DNA from: Defluviicoccus sp.
GTDB taxonomy: Bacteria; Pseudomonadota; Alphaproteobacteria; MPNO01
Reading direction: 5' to 3'
NCBI GenBank assembly: GCA_028820505.1
Contig: JAPPIT010000115.1
Span: 1 to 64,000, forward strand
DNA length: 64,000 bases
The notes below the pieces were generated by a model. It saw only the letters and a program-made list of their open reading frames with translations. It searched no databases and was not told where the DNA came from. How positions within the stretch are numbered: the first letter of the stretch is position 1; each line of letters begins with the position of its first letter. Positions 54,108 to 63,387 of this stretch are shown here, in pieces. Both the position numbers and the translations under genes were made by a program.

Positions 54108-54254
54108 ATGGAGGTCTTCCGCTTCTCGAAGAACGTCTGGGGTCAGGAGATGCTGGTGGGCATGTCCTGGGACCTGCTCTGGGTCCCGGTCGCGGCGGCG
54201 TTCGCCTGCATCGCGGCCCACCAACTCCTGCGGTTGGCCTTCCGGCGGAGCTGA
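54108..54254 (+). CDS. 48-aa single-TM small protein (not in the ORF track)
   Basis: ATG 54108, TGA 54252-54254: MEVFRFSKNVWGQEMLVGMSWDLLWVPVAAAFACIAAHQLLRLAFRRS; fills the gap between FAD subunit and cytochrome b gene, same strand. Confidence 0.6.
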   Translation: MEVFRFSKNVWGQEMLVGMSWDLLWVPVAAAFACIAAHQLLRLAFRRS

Positions 54255-54269
54255 GTAACGCTCGCAAAC

Positions 54270-54845
54270 ATGTCGGGAAGCGGGGCTGACGACATTCGGC
54301 ACAGGTGGCCGGACCGTTCGTTCCACTGGACGATGGCCGTTCTGGCGATCATCCTTCTCGGGACCGCGTTCCTGCCGGTGCTGGGGGTCCGTTTCGACTG
54401 GGTCCCGATCCACTGGATATCGGGCGTCCTGCTGACGGCGGCGATCCTCTTCCACCTCTACCGCGCAGTCCTGATCCACGGCATCCGGTCGATGATGCCG
54501 ACCGGCCACGATCTACGGGTGGCGCTCGGGCGGACGCCGGAAGACGGCACCGTCAAGTACGACCTCTACCAGAAGCTCTACCACTGGTCGGTGGCGGCGA
54601 CGATCCTCGTGCTCGTGGTCTCCGGCTGCCTCATGCTCGCCAAGATCGACACGCCCCTCTGGCGCCGCGACCCGTCGATCATCTCCGACCGGGACTGGGG
54701 CGTGGTCTATGTCTGCCACGGGGCGGCATCGCTGGTGCTGATCTTCTTCTTTATCCTGCATATCTATTTCGCGTTCCTGCCCGAACACCGAAGACTTCTG
54801 GCCGCGATGGTGCTGGGCCGCGAGACCTGGAGACGAGGTGCATGA
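54270..54845 (+). CDS. cytochrome b/b6 (b561/FdhI-like) membrane protein
   Basis: RHRWPDRSFHWTMAVLAIILLGTAF, YQKLYHWSVAATILVLVVSG, VCHGAASLVLIFFFILHIYFAF: four TM segments with candidate haem His. Confidence 0.88.
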   Translation: MSGSGADDIRHRWPDRSFHWTMAVLAIILLGTAFLPVLGVRFDWVPIHWISGVLLTAAILFHLYRAVLIHGIRSMMPTGHDLRVALGRTPEDGTVKYDLYQKLYHWSVAATILVLVVSGCLMLAKIDTPLWRRDPSIISDRDWGVVYVCHGAASLVLIFFFILHIYFAFLPEHRRLLAAMVLGRETWRRGA

Positions 54846-55216
54846 GCGAGACAATCCGGGGGCATATCGAGCGCATCGAGGAAGCCTACGAGTTCATGCT
54901 GGCATACGCGGCGCAGGGTCGCAGCGACGAAGGCGCCGGTCCCGACGGGGCGCATATCCGGACCTTCCTGAGCCAGTTCGACGAGGCCGCCGCCGCGATC
55001 GTCGAGGAGCTCGACACGGTACCCGGCGCCGCGGACGAGGCCGCGGTGGTCCTGGCCGCCCTGAAGGCGGACTCTGCAATCGTGTCGTCCGTCCTCCGGT
55101 CGATGCTCGCGCGCGACAACATCTCGTCGGAGGTGGTGGACAACGCGAACGGGCTGATCTCGGTCCGCGCCTACCTGACGGGCCTGTTCTTCCTCGACAA
55201 GGCCCTGCTGCCCTGA
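54842..55216 (+). CDS. conserved-looking hypothetical helical protein
   Basis: MSETIRGHIERIEEAYEFMLAYAAQGRSDEGAG..., 124 aa, 4-nt overlap (ATGA) with the cytochrome b gene. Confidence 0.75.
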   Translation: MSETIRGHIERIEEAYEFMLAYAAQGRSDEGAGPDGAHIRTFLSQFDEAAAAIVEELDTVPGAADEAAVVLAALKADSAIVSSVLRSMLARDNISSEVVDNANGLISVRAYLTGLFFLDKALLP

Positions 55217-55225
55217 GGCGTGCCG

Positions 55226-55302
55226 TCCCTCGATACGGCGCCTGCGGCGCCTACTCGGGATGAGGGTTCTTTCTGAGGCCGCTCCAGCGGCGTATCGAAG
55301 GG
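55226..55302. repeat. RIME/REP-like palindromic intergenic element
   Basis: Outer imperfect inverted repeat CCCTCGATACG (55227-55237) / CGTATCGAAGGG (55291-55302) enclosing two GC-rich hairpins (GGCGCCTGCGGCGCC; GCCGCTCCAGCGGC). Confidence 0.6.
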
Positions 55303-55304
55303 CG

Positions 55305-55684
<380 letters not shown>

Positions 55685-55714
55685 CATCTAACGTGGTTTG
55701 GGAACGGCGCGGCG

Positions 55715-56401
55715 TCAATCCGGATCGCGCGCGACCGCGCCGATCCGCGCCATGGTCCCGGGGTCGAGCCTCCCGTCGCAACGGGACGGGAGAAAGCGTC
55801 TCTGGAACGCCGCGAGCACGGCGGCGAAGCCTTCCGCGTCCTCGCAGAACCCGTAGCCGATGCGGGCGAGCGCCGCGCGCGCGCGGTCCGCGTCGGGCTC
55901 CGCGGAGTCCTCCCCCCCGCCGGGCCAGTATGCGAGCCCCTTCGCGGCGAGCCGCCGCCACGGGAAGAGCTCCCCCGGGTCCCGCTTGCGCAGCGGCGCC
56001 ACGTCCGAATGTCCCACCACGCGGGCGGGATCGATGCGCCGTCGTTCGCAGATGTCGCCGAGCAATCGCTCGAGCGCGTCGAGCTGGGCTTCGGGAAACG
56101 GGACATAGCCGAACTCGTGCCCGGGATTGGCGAGCTCGATCCCGATCGACCGGCCGTTGACGTCCGCGTCGCCGGCCCAGGAGGCAACGCCGGCGTGCCA
56201 CGCGCGCCGCCCCTCGTCGACGAGACGATAGACCGCGCCCGCCTCGTCGATCAGGTAGTGCGCGCTCACCCCGGAGGCTGGATCGCACAGACGCGCGAGC
56301 GCTGTCTCCGCGGCGGGCATGCCGGTGTAGTGGAGGACGACGAGGTCGACGGGCATGCCGGCCGGCCGCATGCCGTGGTTGGGCGACGGCCGCTCGATCA
56401 C
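55715..56401 (-). CDS. N-acetylmuramoyl-L-alanine amidase (AmpD-like)
   Basis: VDLVVLHYTGMPAAETAL, SAHYLIDEAGAVYRLVDE, GHSDVAPLRKRDPGELFPW; GTG start 56401 (ORF open to 56461). Confidence 0.9.
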   Translation of the reverse strand: MIERPSPNHGMRPAGMPVDLVVLHYTGMPAAETALARLCDPASGVSAHYLIDEAGAVYRLVDEGRRAWHAGVASWAGDADVNGRSIGIELANPGHEFGYVPFPEAQLDALERLLGDICERRRIDPARVVGHSDVAPLRKRDPGELFPWRRLAAKGLAYWPGGGEDSAEPDADRARAALARIGYGFCEDAEGFAAVLAAFQRRFLPSRCDGRLDPGTMARIGAVARDPD

Positions 56402-56495
56402 GCGCGGACGGCTCTGGCGGCAGGCACGAAAGGCCGCGCGCCGACAGAGGCGCGCGGGCAACCCGCGCCGGAATGAGTCCTGGACGCTGTCTCGA

Positions 56496-56714
56496 TCAGG
56501 CGGCGCTGCGGCGCGGTGCCGCGTCGCGCCGGCTCTCGGGCTCGCGATAGGCCATCTTCACGTGGGCGGCGCAATAGGAGAAGCCTTCCGAGGTCTTCCG
56601 GCCGCAGAAGTGAAACTCCTCCGTACCGGGCTCGCCGTAAGGCCACTGGCACGTCCGGTACGGGGACGTCTTGCTCACCCTCAACAGTGAGACGAGTTCG
56701 GATCGGTCCGACAT
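56496..56714 (-). CDS. GcrA C-terminal-domain mini-protein
   Basis: CQWPYGEPGTEEFHFCGRKTSEGFSYCAAHVKMAYR = GcrA-type C-terminal motif; start MSDRSELVSLL at 56714; no N-terminal DNA-binding domain visible. Confidence 0.75.
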   Translation of the reverse strand: MSDRSELVSLLRVSKTSPYRTCQWPYGEPGTEEFHFCGRKTSEGFSYCAAHVKMAYREPESRRDAAPRRSAA

Positions 56715-56852
56715 TCTTGCGTGTCCTAAGATTGGAACGCGCGATAGATATGGTCGGCACTTCCCAACGTCAAGATTCGCGGCGCCAATACTGGCGGCCT
56801 GCGTCAATTTGTTGCATTTGGCGCAGGCAAACCCGCGCGGCCGGCCGCGATG

Positions 56853-57935
56853 TCAATTGAGGCGGGCGCCATCTCCGGCATCGAACAGATGCAAATTGGC
56901 GGTGTCCAGCGCCACGTGGATCGCATCGCCGGCGGCGACCGGAAGGTCCGGATCGACCTTGGCCACCATGCGACGCGCGCCGCCATGGTCGAAGAACAGC
57001 AACGTGGTGTCGCCGAGCGGCTCGATCAGGCTGACCGTCGCGGGCGTCGCACCCTCCGTGTCGGCATCGACGACCAGCACGTGTTCCGAGCGCACGCCGA
57101 GCACCGCGCCGCGCCCGGCGAGGCCGGCGTCGACCGACGCGTCGAGCGGGACGGCGAGGCCGGTGCCGCGAAACTCGATCGCGCCCGCCGCCGCCTCGAC
57201 GGTGCCGTCGAGGAAGTTCATCGTCGGGATCCCGAAGAAGCCGGCGACGAAATGCGACGCGGGGCGCCGGTAGATTTCGAGCGGTTCGCCGACCTGCTCG
57301 ATGCGGCCGTCATTCATCACCGCGATCCGGTCGGCCATGGTCATCGCCTCGGCCTGGTCGTGGGTGACGTAGACGAAAGTGCCGCCGAGCTGCTCGTGCA
57401 GGTGCTTGAGCTCGGTGCGCATGTCGACGCGCAGCTTGGCGTCGAGGCTGGAGAGCGGCTCGTCCATCAGGTAGACGGACGGGTTTGTGACGATGGTGCG
57501 CGCGAGCGCAACGCGCTGCGCCTCGCCGCCGGAGCACTCGCCGGGCCGCTTGTCGAGCAGCGGGGCGATGTGCATCGCCTCGGCGGCCTCCTCCACGCGG
57601 CGCCGGATCTCCCCGGGATCGACGTGCTTGACCCGGAGGCCGAAGGCGATGTTGTCGAACACCGTCATGTGGGGGAACAGCGCGAGATCCTGGAACACCA
57701 TGCCGAGCCCGCGCTCGCCGGCCTCGGTATGGGTGACGACGCGGTCGCCGATCACGACGTCGCCGCCGGTCGGCTCGACGAGCCCGGAGATCATGTTGAG
57801 CGTCGTCGTCTTGCCGCAGCCCGACGGGCCGACCAGGATCAGGAACTCGCCGTCGCGGATTTCCAGGTTGATTCCCTTGACGGCGGCGAAGCTGCCGAAC
57901 TCCTTGACCAGATCCTTGAGCACGATACCCGCCAC
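56853..57935 (-). CDS. sugar ABC transporter ATP-binding protein (MalK/UgpC-like)
   Basis: GPSGCGKTTTLNMISGL, ECSGGEAQRVALART, DEPLSSLDAKLR, C-terminal TOBE/OB region. Confidence 0.94.
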   Translation of the reverse strand: MAGIVLKDLVKEFGSFAAVKGINLEIRDGEFLILVGPSGCGKTTTLNMISGLVEPTGGDVVIGDRVVTHTEAGERGLGMVFQDLALFPHMTVFDNIAFGLRVKHVDPGEIRRRVEEAAEAMHIAPLLDKRPGECSGGEAQRVALARTIVTNPSVYLMDEPLSSLDAKLRVDMRTELKHLHEQLGGTFVYVTHDQAEAMTMADRIAVMNDGRIEQVGEPLEIYRRPASHFVAGFFGIPTMNFLDGTVEAAAGAIEFRGTGLAVPLDASVDAGLAGRGAVLGVRSEHVLVVDADTEGATPATVSLIEPLGDTTLLFFDHGGARRMVAKVDPDLPVAAGDAIHVALDTANLHLFDAGDGARLN

Positions 57936-57962
57936 GCGTCGCTCCTTTCCCGCGCGCCGCCG

Positions 57963-58904
57963 TCAGCGGCGCATCATGCCGAAGCTGAAACCCTTCACCA
58001 GGTGCTTCTGGATCAGGATTCCCATGATCACCACGGGCACGGTGATCACCGTGCCGATCGCCGCCTGCGGCCCGTAGAGCCGCCCTTCCGACGCGCTCTG
58101 GTACTTGTTCAGCAGCACCGGCAGGGTCGACACGTCGGGATGGGTCAGCGTCAGCGCCAGCAGGAACTCCCCCCAGCTCAGGATGAACACGAACAGGAAG
58201 GTCACCACCATGCCGGAGGCGACCAGCGGCAAGACGATCTTGCGCAGGGTGTAGATGCGCCCGGCCCCCATCAGCCGGGCGGCGTGCTCGAGCGTGTAGG
58301 GCACCTCTTCGATGAAGCTGAGCATCATCCAGATCACGAAGGGGAGCGTCACCGTGGTGTAGAGCGCGCTGACCCCGGTGCGCGTGTCGAACAGGCTGAT
58401 CCGCGTATCCAGCAGCGTCTCGGTCGCGAACGGCACCATGATCGCGTAGTACATCAGCAGCGGGATCGCGATGACGATGGGCGGGATCATGCGCACCAGC
58501 AGGACCATGTGGCGGAAGGTCGATCCGCCGACGTTGAACCGCGAGATGGCATAGGCGAGGAAGGTGCCCATGAAGAGCGCGATCAGCGAGGAGATCGAGC
58601 AGATCAGCACCGAATCGAGCAGCGAGCCCCAGATGTTGAAGGGCTGCTCCGTCGCCTCGCGCGCGACGCCCGCCGCCTGCACGTCGAAGGTGAAGACCTG
58701 CTCGTAGTTCTTGAGCGTCGGGTCCTGCGGCAGCCAGTTGGGCGGCCAAGTGACCCATTCGCCGGAATCCTTGAACGACGTCTGGATCATCCAGTAGATC
58801 GGGAACATGATGATCGCGCCCCAGCCGATCAGCACGGCGTGGCGCAGGACGGTGCGGCGCCGGCGCGTCCGGCCCGCCGCCCTGCCCGCGACGGCGGGGG
58901 TCAC
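57963..58904 (-). CDS. carbohydrate ABC transporter permease
   Basis: MalG-like (YWMIQTSFKDS, EEVPYTLEHAARLMGAGRIYTLRKIVLPL); GTG 58904 overlaps the stop of the upstream permease. Confidence 0.93.
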   Translation of the reverse strand: MTPAVAGRAAGRTRRRRTVLRHAVLIGWGAIIMFPIYWMIQTSFKDSGEWVTWPPNWLPQDPTLKNYEQVFTFDVQAAGVAREATEQPFNIWGSLLDSVLICSISSLIALFMGTFLAYAISRFNVGGSTFRHMVLLVRMIPPIVIAIPLLMYYAIMVPFATETLLDTRISLFDTRTGVSALYTTVTLPFVIWMMLSFIEEVPYTLEHAARLMGAGRIYTLRKIVLPLVASGMVVTFLFVFILSWGEFLLALTLTHPDVSTLPVLLNKYQSASEGRLYGPQAAIGTVITVPVVIMGILIQKHLVKGFSFGMMRR

Positions 58905-59872
58905 GACGCGCGCTCCCGGTCGAGCCGCGTGCGCTCGCGCATCATCAGCCAGATGCCGGTGAAGATCAGCGTCGAGAACAGGATCAGGAGCAGCATCGAC
59001 GCCGCCGCGCCGAAGGCGAACTTGTTGAACTGCCAGACCTGCTCCCACAGGTAATAGGCGACCGTCTGGGTCGAGGTGCCGGGCCCGCCGAAGGTCAGCA
59101 GCACCACCGGGTCGAACAGCTTCAGCGCCTCCATCGAGCGCACCACCACCGCGATCACGATCACCGGCTTGAGCAGCGGCAGCTCGACCCACCAGAAGGT
59201 CTGCCAGCGCGAGGCGCCCATCACCCGGGCGGCGTTGATGAGCTGCGGCGGCAGCGCTGAGAAGCCGGACAGGAAGATCAGGAAGGTGAGCGAGGTCCAC
59301 TGCCACACGTCGGCCAGGATGATCGCCCACTGCGCGGCCAGCGGGTCGGACAGCCAGCGGATGCGCGGGTCGATGCCGAGTATCGACGTCAGCGGCAGCA
59401 GCAGCTGGTTGAGCGGCCCGTGGTCGATATAGATCATCGAAAAGTTGTATCCGACCACCACCGGCACGACCATCATCGGGATCAGGAAGACGGTGATGTA
59501 GATGCGGCGCCCGCGCACCACCCGGTGGACCAGCATCGCCAGCAAGAAGCCGATGACGAGCTCGAACACCACGGCGAAGCCGGCGAAATAGAAGGTACGG
59601 CCGAGCGCCGCCCAGAACCCGGTGTCGGACAGCACCGCCTCGTAGTTCCTGAAGCCCGACAGGTAGGCCTGCTCGAACGGTCGGTTGGCGCGCCAGCGCA
59701 GGAAGCTGATGTAGATGGTCAGCAGGAACGGGATGATGATGACCAGGATGAACGTGCCCTCGACGAGCACGAACGGAATCCAGCGGAACACGCGTTCCTG
59801 CGACAGCCACGCGCCCAGCCGGGCGAACGGGCCGTTGCGTGCGCGTATCTCCACTCCGCTGAGCGCGGTCAT
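58901..59872 (-). CDS. sugar ABC transporter permease
   Basis: MalF-like, AARVMGASRWQTFWWVELPLLKPV EAA motif. Confidence 0.93.
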   Translation of the reverse strand: MTALSGVEIRARNGPFARLGAWLSQERVFRWIPFVLVEGTFILVIIIPFLLTIYISFLRWRANRPFEQAYLSGFRNYEAVLSDTGFWAALGRTFYFAGFAVVFELVIGFLLAMLVHRVVRGRRIYITVFLIPMMVVPVVVGYNFSMIYIDHGPLNQLLLPLTSILGIDPRIRWLSDPLAAQWAIILADVWQWTSLTFLIFLSGFSALPPQLINAARVMGASRWQTFWWVELPLLKPVIVIAVVVRSMEALKLFDPVVLLTFGGPGTSTQTVAYYLWEQVWQFNKFAFGAAASMLLLILFSTLIFTGIWLMMRERTRLDRERAS

Positions 59873-59952
59873 CGTCGACTATGCGTCCCCGGCGGGCAGC
59901 CGCCCGGACGACGGAGTTCCGCCGTCCGGGCCGCCGTTACACGGGATCCGGG

Positions 59953-61425
59953 CTACAGCTTGTCGATGTAGAGCCCGGCCGCGACGCCCTTGCGCCACGC
60001 CTCGATCTGCTCCTTGCGGCCGATATCCTCGGTCACGCCATTCCAGCCCTTCTCGATCCGCTTGGCGGCCTCTTCGGGCTTGATGTTGCCGTTCATCACG
60101 TCGGCGAGGTTGTTGTCGAGGATCTTCATGTACTCGTAGTGACCCTCGATATAGAGCAGCGACGTGGTGTACTTGGCGTTCTCCAGCGTGGTGTCGAGGA
60201 ACTCCTGAGAGAACTTCTTGAGGATGCCCGCGTCGCCCTTGTTGGCCTCGCGGAACGGGTCCCAGAAGCCCTTGGGATGGGCGATCGCCCGGTTGCCGAC
60301 CGACGGGCTGGTCAGCCACTGGATGAACAGATAAGCGAGCTCGGGATGGTCGCTGTAGGCGTTGACCATGTAGCTCGTGCCGGCGGCTTCCGCGGCGCGC
60401 CGCACCGGCTTGCCGCCGGCGTTCGTCGCCGGGATCACGCAGGGAAGCTGCTTCTGCTTCACCACGCTCTTCGGGTTGGCGTTGCCGTAGCCGAAGATCG
60501 ACGGGAACGACATCACCGAATAGGCTTGGCCCGAGCCCCAGAACGGATAGATCTGCGGCGTGCCCCAGCCCTGGATGTCCTTGGGCATGTACTGGACGAT
60601 CGAGGAGAACGCCGCGATCGCCTTCGTGCCCTGGGCCGAGTTGACGCGCGGGTTCATGTCCTTGTCGAACAGGAGCCCGCCGAAATAGGCCGGGAAGTGG
60701 CGGTGCGAGAAGTTCACCGACCGGTATCCCATCGCGCCGTAGAGCGGCTTGTCGAACTTGACGCCCCAGCGCGTCTGGCCGGCCTCGGTGTGGAAGAACT
60801 TCGCCTGCTCCTCCCAGTCCGCCATGTTAGCCGGGCAGCCGAGCTCCTTCCCAGTCGCTTTCTTGAATTCCTCGCGCGCCTTCGGGTTCTCGACGATGTC
60901 CTTGCGCAGCACCAGGATGATGTGGTCGCCGTCGAGCACGAAGGAGTACTGCTTGCCGTTGTAGAACTGCTGCGCGATGAAGGCCTCCGGCACGCCGGAG
61001 AAGTCGGGCTTGTACTTCGCCGCGTACTCGTCGAGCGGCTTGAGCACGCCCGCGCTCGCCGCGTCGGGTTGGGTGTAGGGGAAGTCGTTGAACATGTCGA
61101 AGGCGCCGGTCTTGGCGACCGCCTCGCCCATCACCTTGCTCGGAATGTCGGTGTAGCCGAGCGGCTCGGCCTTGATCGCGACCCCGGTCAGCCCCTGCCA
61201 CTCCTTCGCGAAGTCGGGGAAGGAGTTGCGGTAGAGCGAGTTCAAGAGAATGTCGAGCGTCGGGTTCTTCAGCCCTTTGGCCTTGACATAGGCCTTCGCG
61301 CCGTCGATGGCGCGCTGCGCCACCGGCCCGTATTCGGCCGCGGTCGCGGCGCCGGCCGCCAGCAGCAACCCGGCGGCGCACGCGGCCGCGAGCGGCACGC
61401 GGAACGATACTCGGTCGATTCGCAT
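59953..61425 (-). CDS. extracellular solute-binding protein
   Basis: Signal peptide MRIDRVSFRVPLAAACAAGLLLAAGAATAAEY; family 1 SBP-like; first gene of the ABC operon. Confidence 0.92.
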   Translation of the reverse strand: MRIDRVSFRVPLAAACAAGLLLAAGAATAAEYGPVAQRAIDGAKAYVKAKGLKNPTLDILLNSLYRNSFPDFAKEWQGLTGVAIKAEPLGYTDIPSKVMGEAVAKTGAFDMFNDFPYTQPDAASAGVLKPLDEYAAKYKPDFSGVPEAFIAQQFYNGKQYSFVLDGDHIILVLRKDIVENPKAREEFKKATGKELGCPANMADWEEQAKFFHTEAGQTRWGVKFDKPLYGAMGYRSVNFSHRHFPAYFGGLLFDKDMNPRVNSAQGTKAIAAFSSIVQYMPKDIQGWGTPQIYPFWGSGQAYSVMSFPSIFGYGNANPKSVVKQKQLPCVIPATNAGGKPVRRAAEAAGTSYMVNAYSDHPELAYLFIQWLTSPSVGNRAIAHPKGFWDPFREANKGDAGILKKFSQEFLDTTLENAKYTTSLLYIEGHYEYMKILDNNLADVMNGNIKPEEAAKRIEKGWNGVTEDIGRKEQIEAWRKGVAAGLYIDKL

Positions 61426-61544
61426 GATCGTTTTCCCCCTTCGGTTGTCGGAACGGGCTTTGGCCCTTGTTCTTGTTCTCCCGATTGTCGGCGGTGCGGC
61501 CGACGGTTGTCAAACATGCCGGCCGCACGGACGGGGCGCCGGGC

Positions 61545-62282
61545 TCAGCGCAGCCCGCGCTGTTTCCGGATCGTGTCCCAGGCCGCGTTGATCGCCGCCA
61601 TGCGCTCGGTGGCGATCTGGACGAAGTCTTCCGGCATGCCCTGCGCGGTCAGTCGGTCGGGGTGGTTCTCCCGGGTGAGCTTGAGCCACGCCGCGCGCAC
61701 CGTCTCGTCGTCGGCGTCGTGGTCCACGCCGAGCACGGCATAGGGGTCGGACTTGCTGTCCCCCTCGTGGTTCGCCCGGATCCGCCGGTAGGTGGTCTCG
61801 TCGAAGCCGAAGATTCCGGCGACCCGCTCCAGATAGTCGAGTTCGGCCGGATGGAGCACCCCGTCGGCGTTGGCGATGTAGAAGAGCGCGTCGAGCAGCT
61901 CCTCCAGCACCGCCGGGTTGGCGGCGAACATCGTCGCGACCTGGCGGGCATAGGGCTCGAAGCCGCGCGCATCCTTGCGCGCCTGATCGAACACGCGCCC
62001 GACATTCTTCATCTCCTCCGGCGGCACGTGGAAGATGCGCCGGAAGGCGGCGATCTCGTCGCGCGTCACCCTGCCGTCGGCCTTGGCCATCTTGGCGCAG
62101 AGCGCGATCACCGCGATGGTGAAGGCGATCTCGCGGGTGGCGGCCCGCCCGTCGCCCCCGTCCGGGGACGCCCGCATCCGGTCGACGGCATGCCCCGCCA
62201 CCGCGCCGAGCAGCGCGCCGATCGGCCCGCCGAGCGCGAACCCGGCGGCGCCGCCGATGATCTTCCCCCAGATGCCGGCCAT
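61545..62282 (-). CDS. djlA: TerB plus J-domain co-chaperone (DjlA-like)
   Basis: N-terminal GGAAGFALGGPIGALLGAVAG, TerB region, C-terminal DPYAVLGVDHDADDETVRAAWLKLTRENHPDRL J-domain with HPD. Confidence 0.92.
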   Translation of the reverse strand: MAGIWGKIIGGAAGFALGGPIGALLGAVAGHAVDRMRASPDGGDGRAATREIAFTIAVIALCAKMAKADGRVTRDEIAAFRRIFHVPPEEMKNVGRVFDQARKDARGFEPYARQVATMFAANPAVLEELLDALFYIANADGVLHPAELDYLERVAGIFGFDETTYRRIRANHEGDSKSDPYAVLGVDHDADDETVRAAWLKLTRENHPDRLTAQGMPEDFVQIATERMAAINAAWDTIRKQRGLR

Positions 62283-62457
62283 CGGGCTCCTCTCCGCGCG
62301 GGCAATCTAGCACCGGGTGGGCCCGGGCGGAATCGGGTTGGATCGGCTGCACCCGGTCCATCGTTCCCTCCGTGCTCCGCCCGTGGGACGCCGGACCGGC
62401 GCCGGACGTCCCCAGTGGCACTTCCGAGCGAACCGGAAAGACTTTACTCTCGCGCCA

Positions 62458-63387
62458 ATGGCGAGCGAATCCGTCGTCCTCTACGAAAACCTGCGCAGCT
62501 GCAGCTACACGCCGTTCTATCTGGCACAGCGGGCCGGCCTGTTCGAGGCCGAGGGTCTGGAGGTCGATTTACGGCTGTCGCCCGCTCCGCCGGAGACCGC
62601 CCAGGGGCTGATCGAGGGGCGTGCCGACGTCTCCTTCGGCGGGCCGATGCGGGTGATGATGCACCACGACGCCGCCCGCGCCCGCGGCGAGGAGAGCCCG
62701 CTGGTCTGCTTCGCACAGATCGTCGCCCGCGACCCGTTCATCCTGGTCGGCCGCGCAGCCAACCCGCGATTCCGCTTCGCCGACCTGATCGGGCCCCTCG
62801 TCGGCGTCGCCACCGACGTGCCAACGCCCTGGATGCTGTTGCATGACGATCTCGACCGCGCCGGCGTCGATCCCGCCGCGGTGAGGCGCGTGATGGATGC
62901 CCCGATGGCGGACAACGCCGCGGCGCTGGCGCGCGGCGAGATCGACGTCGTGCAGGTTTTCGAGCCGCATGCCGAGGCCCTGGTCTCGTCCGGGCGCGGG
63001 CATTTGTGGCACCGGTTCTCGGTGCGCGGGGACATCGCGTTCACGACCTTCTACACGACCCGGCGTTTCGCCGCGGAGCGGCGCAATGCGTGCCTAGCTC
63101 TGGCCCGCGCGATGGCCGCTTCCCTCGCCCGTCTGCACGCCGCGGATCCCGCCGAGACCGCGGCCCTGATCGGCCCGTCCTTCTTCCCGGACCTCGCGCC
63201 GGCGAGCCTCGCGCGGATCGTATCCGGATACCGCGAGGCCCGGCTCTGGCCGCGCGGGATCGCGCTGCCGGCCGCCGCCTATGCCCGTCTCAAGGCCGCC
63301 CTCCTGGCGGGCGGGCTGATCGCGTGGGACGTACCCTATGACGAGGCCGTCGATGCCGCGCTGTGCGAAACGGGAGCGCCGTCATGA
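62458..63387 (+). CDS. NMT1/THI5-like substrate-binding-protein-fold protein without a signal peptide
   Basis: YENLRSCSYTPFYLAQRAGLFEAEGLEVDL, GRADVSFGGPMRVM; ATG 62458. Confidence 0.82.
   Translation: MASESVVLYENLRSCSYTPFYLAQRAGLFEAEGLEVDLRLSPAPPETAQGLIEGRADVSFGGPMRVMMHHDAARARGEESPLVCFAQIVARDPFILVGRAANPRFRFADLIGPLVGVATDVPTPWMLLHDDLDRAGVDPAAVRRVMDAPMADNAAALARGEIDVVQVFEPHAEALVSSGRGHLWHRFSVRGDIAFTTFYTTRRFAAERRNACLALARAMAASLARLHAADPAETAALIGPSFFPDLAPASLARIVSGYREARLWPRGIALPAAAYARLKAALLAGGLIAWDVPYDEAVDAALCETGAPS

Noticed and set aside
56850-59054. 734-aa His/Asp/Glu-rich plus-strand ORF
   Set aside because: Antisense to the ABC transporter ATPase and permease genes; the His-rich look is a by-product of the complementary frame.
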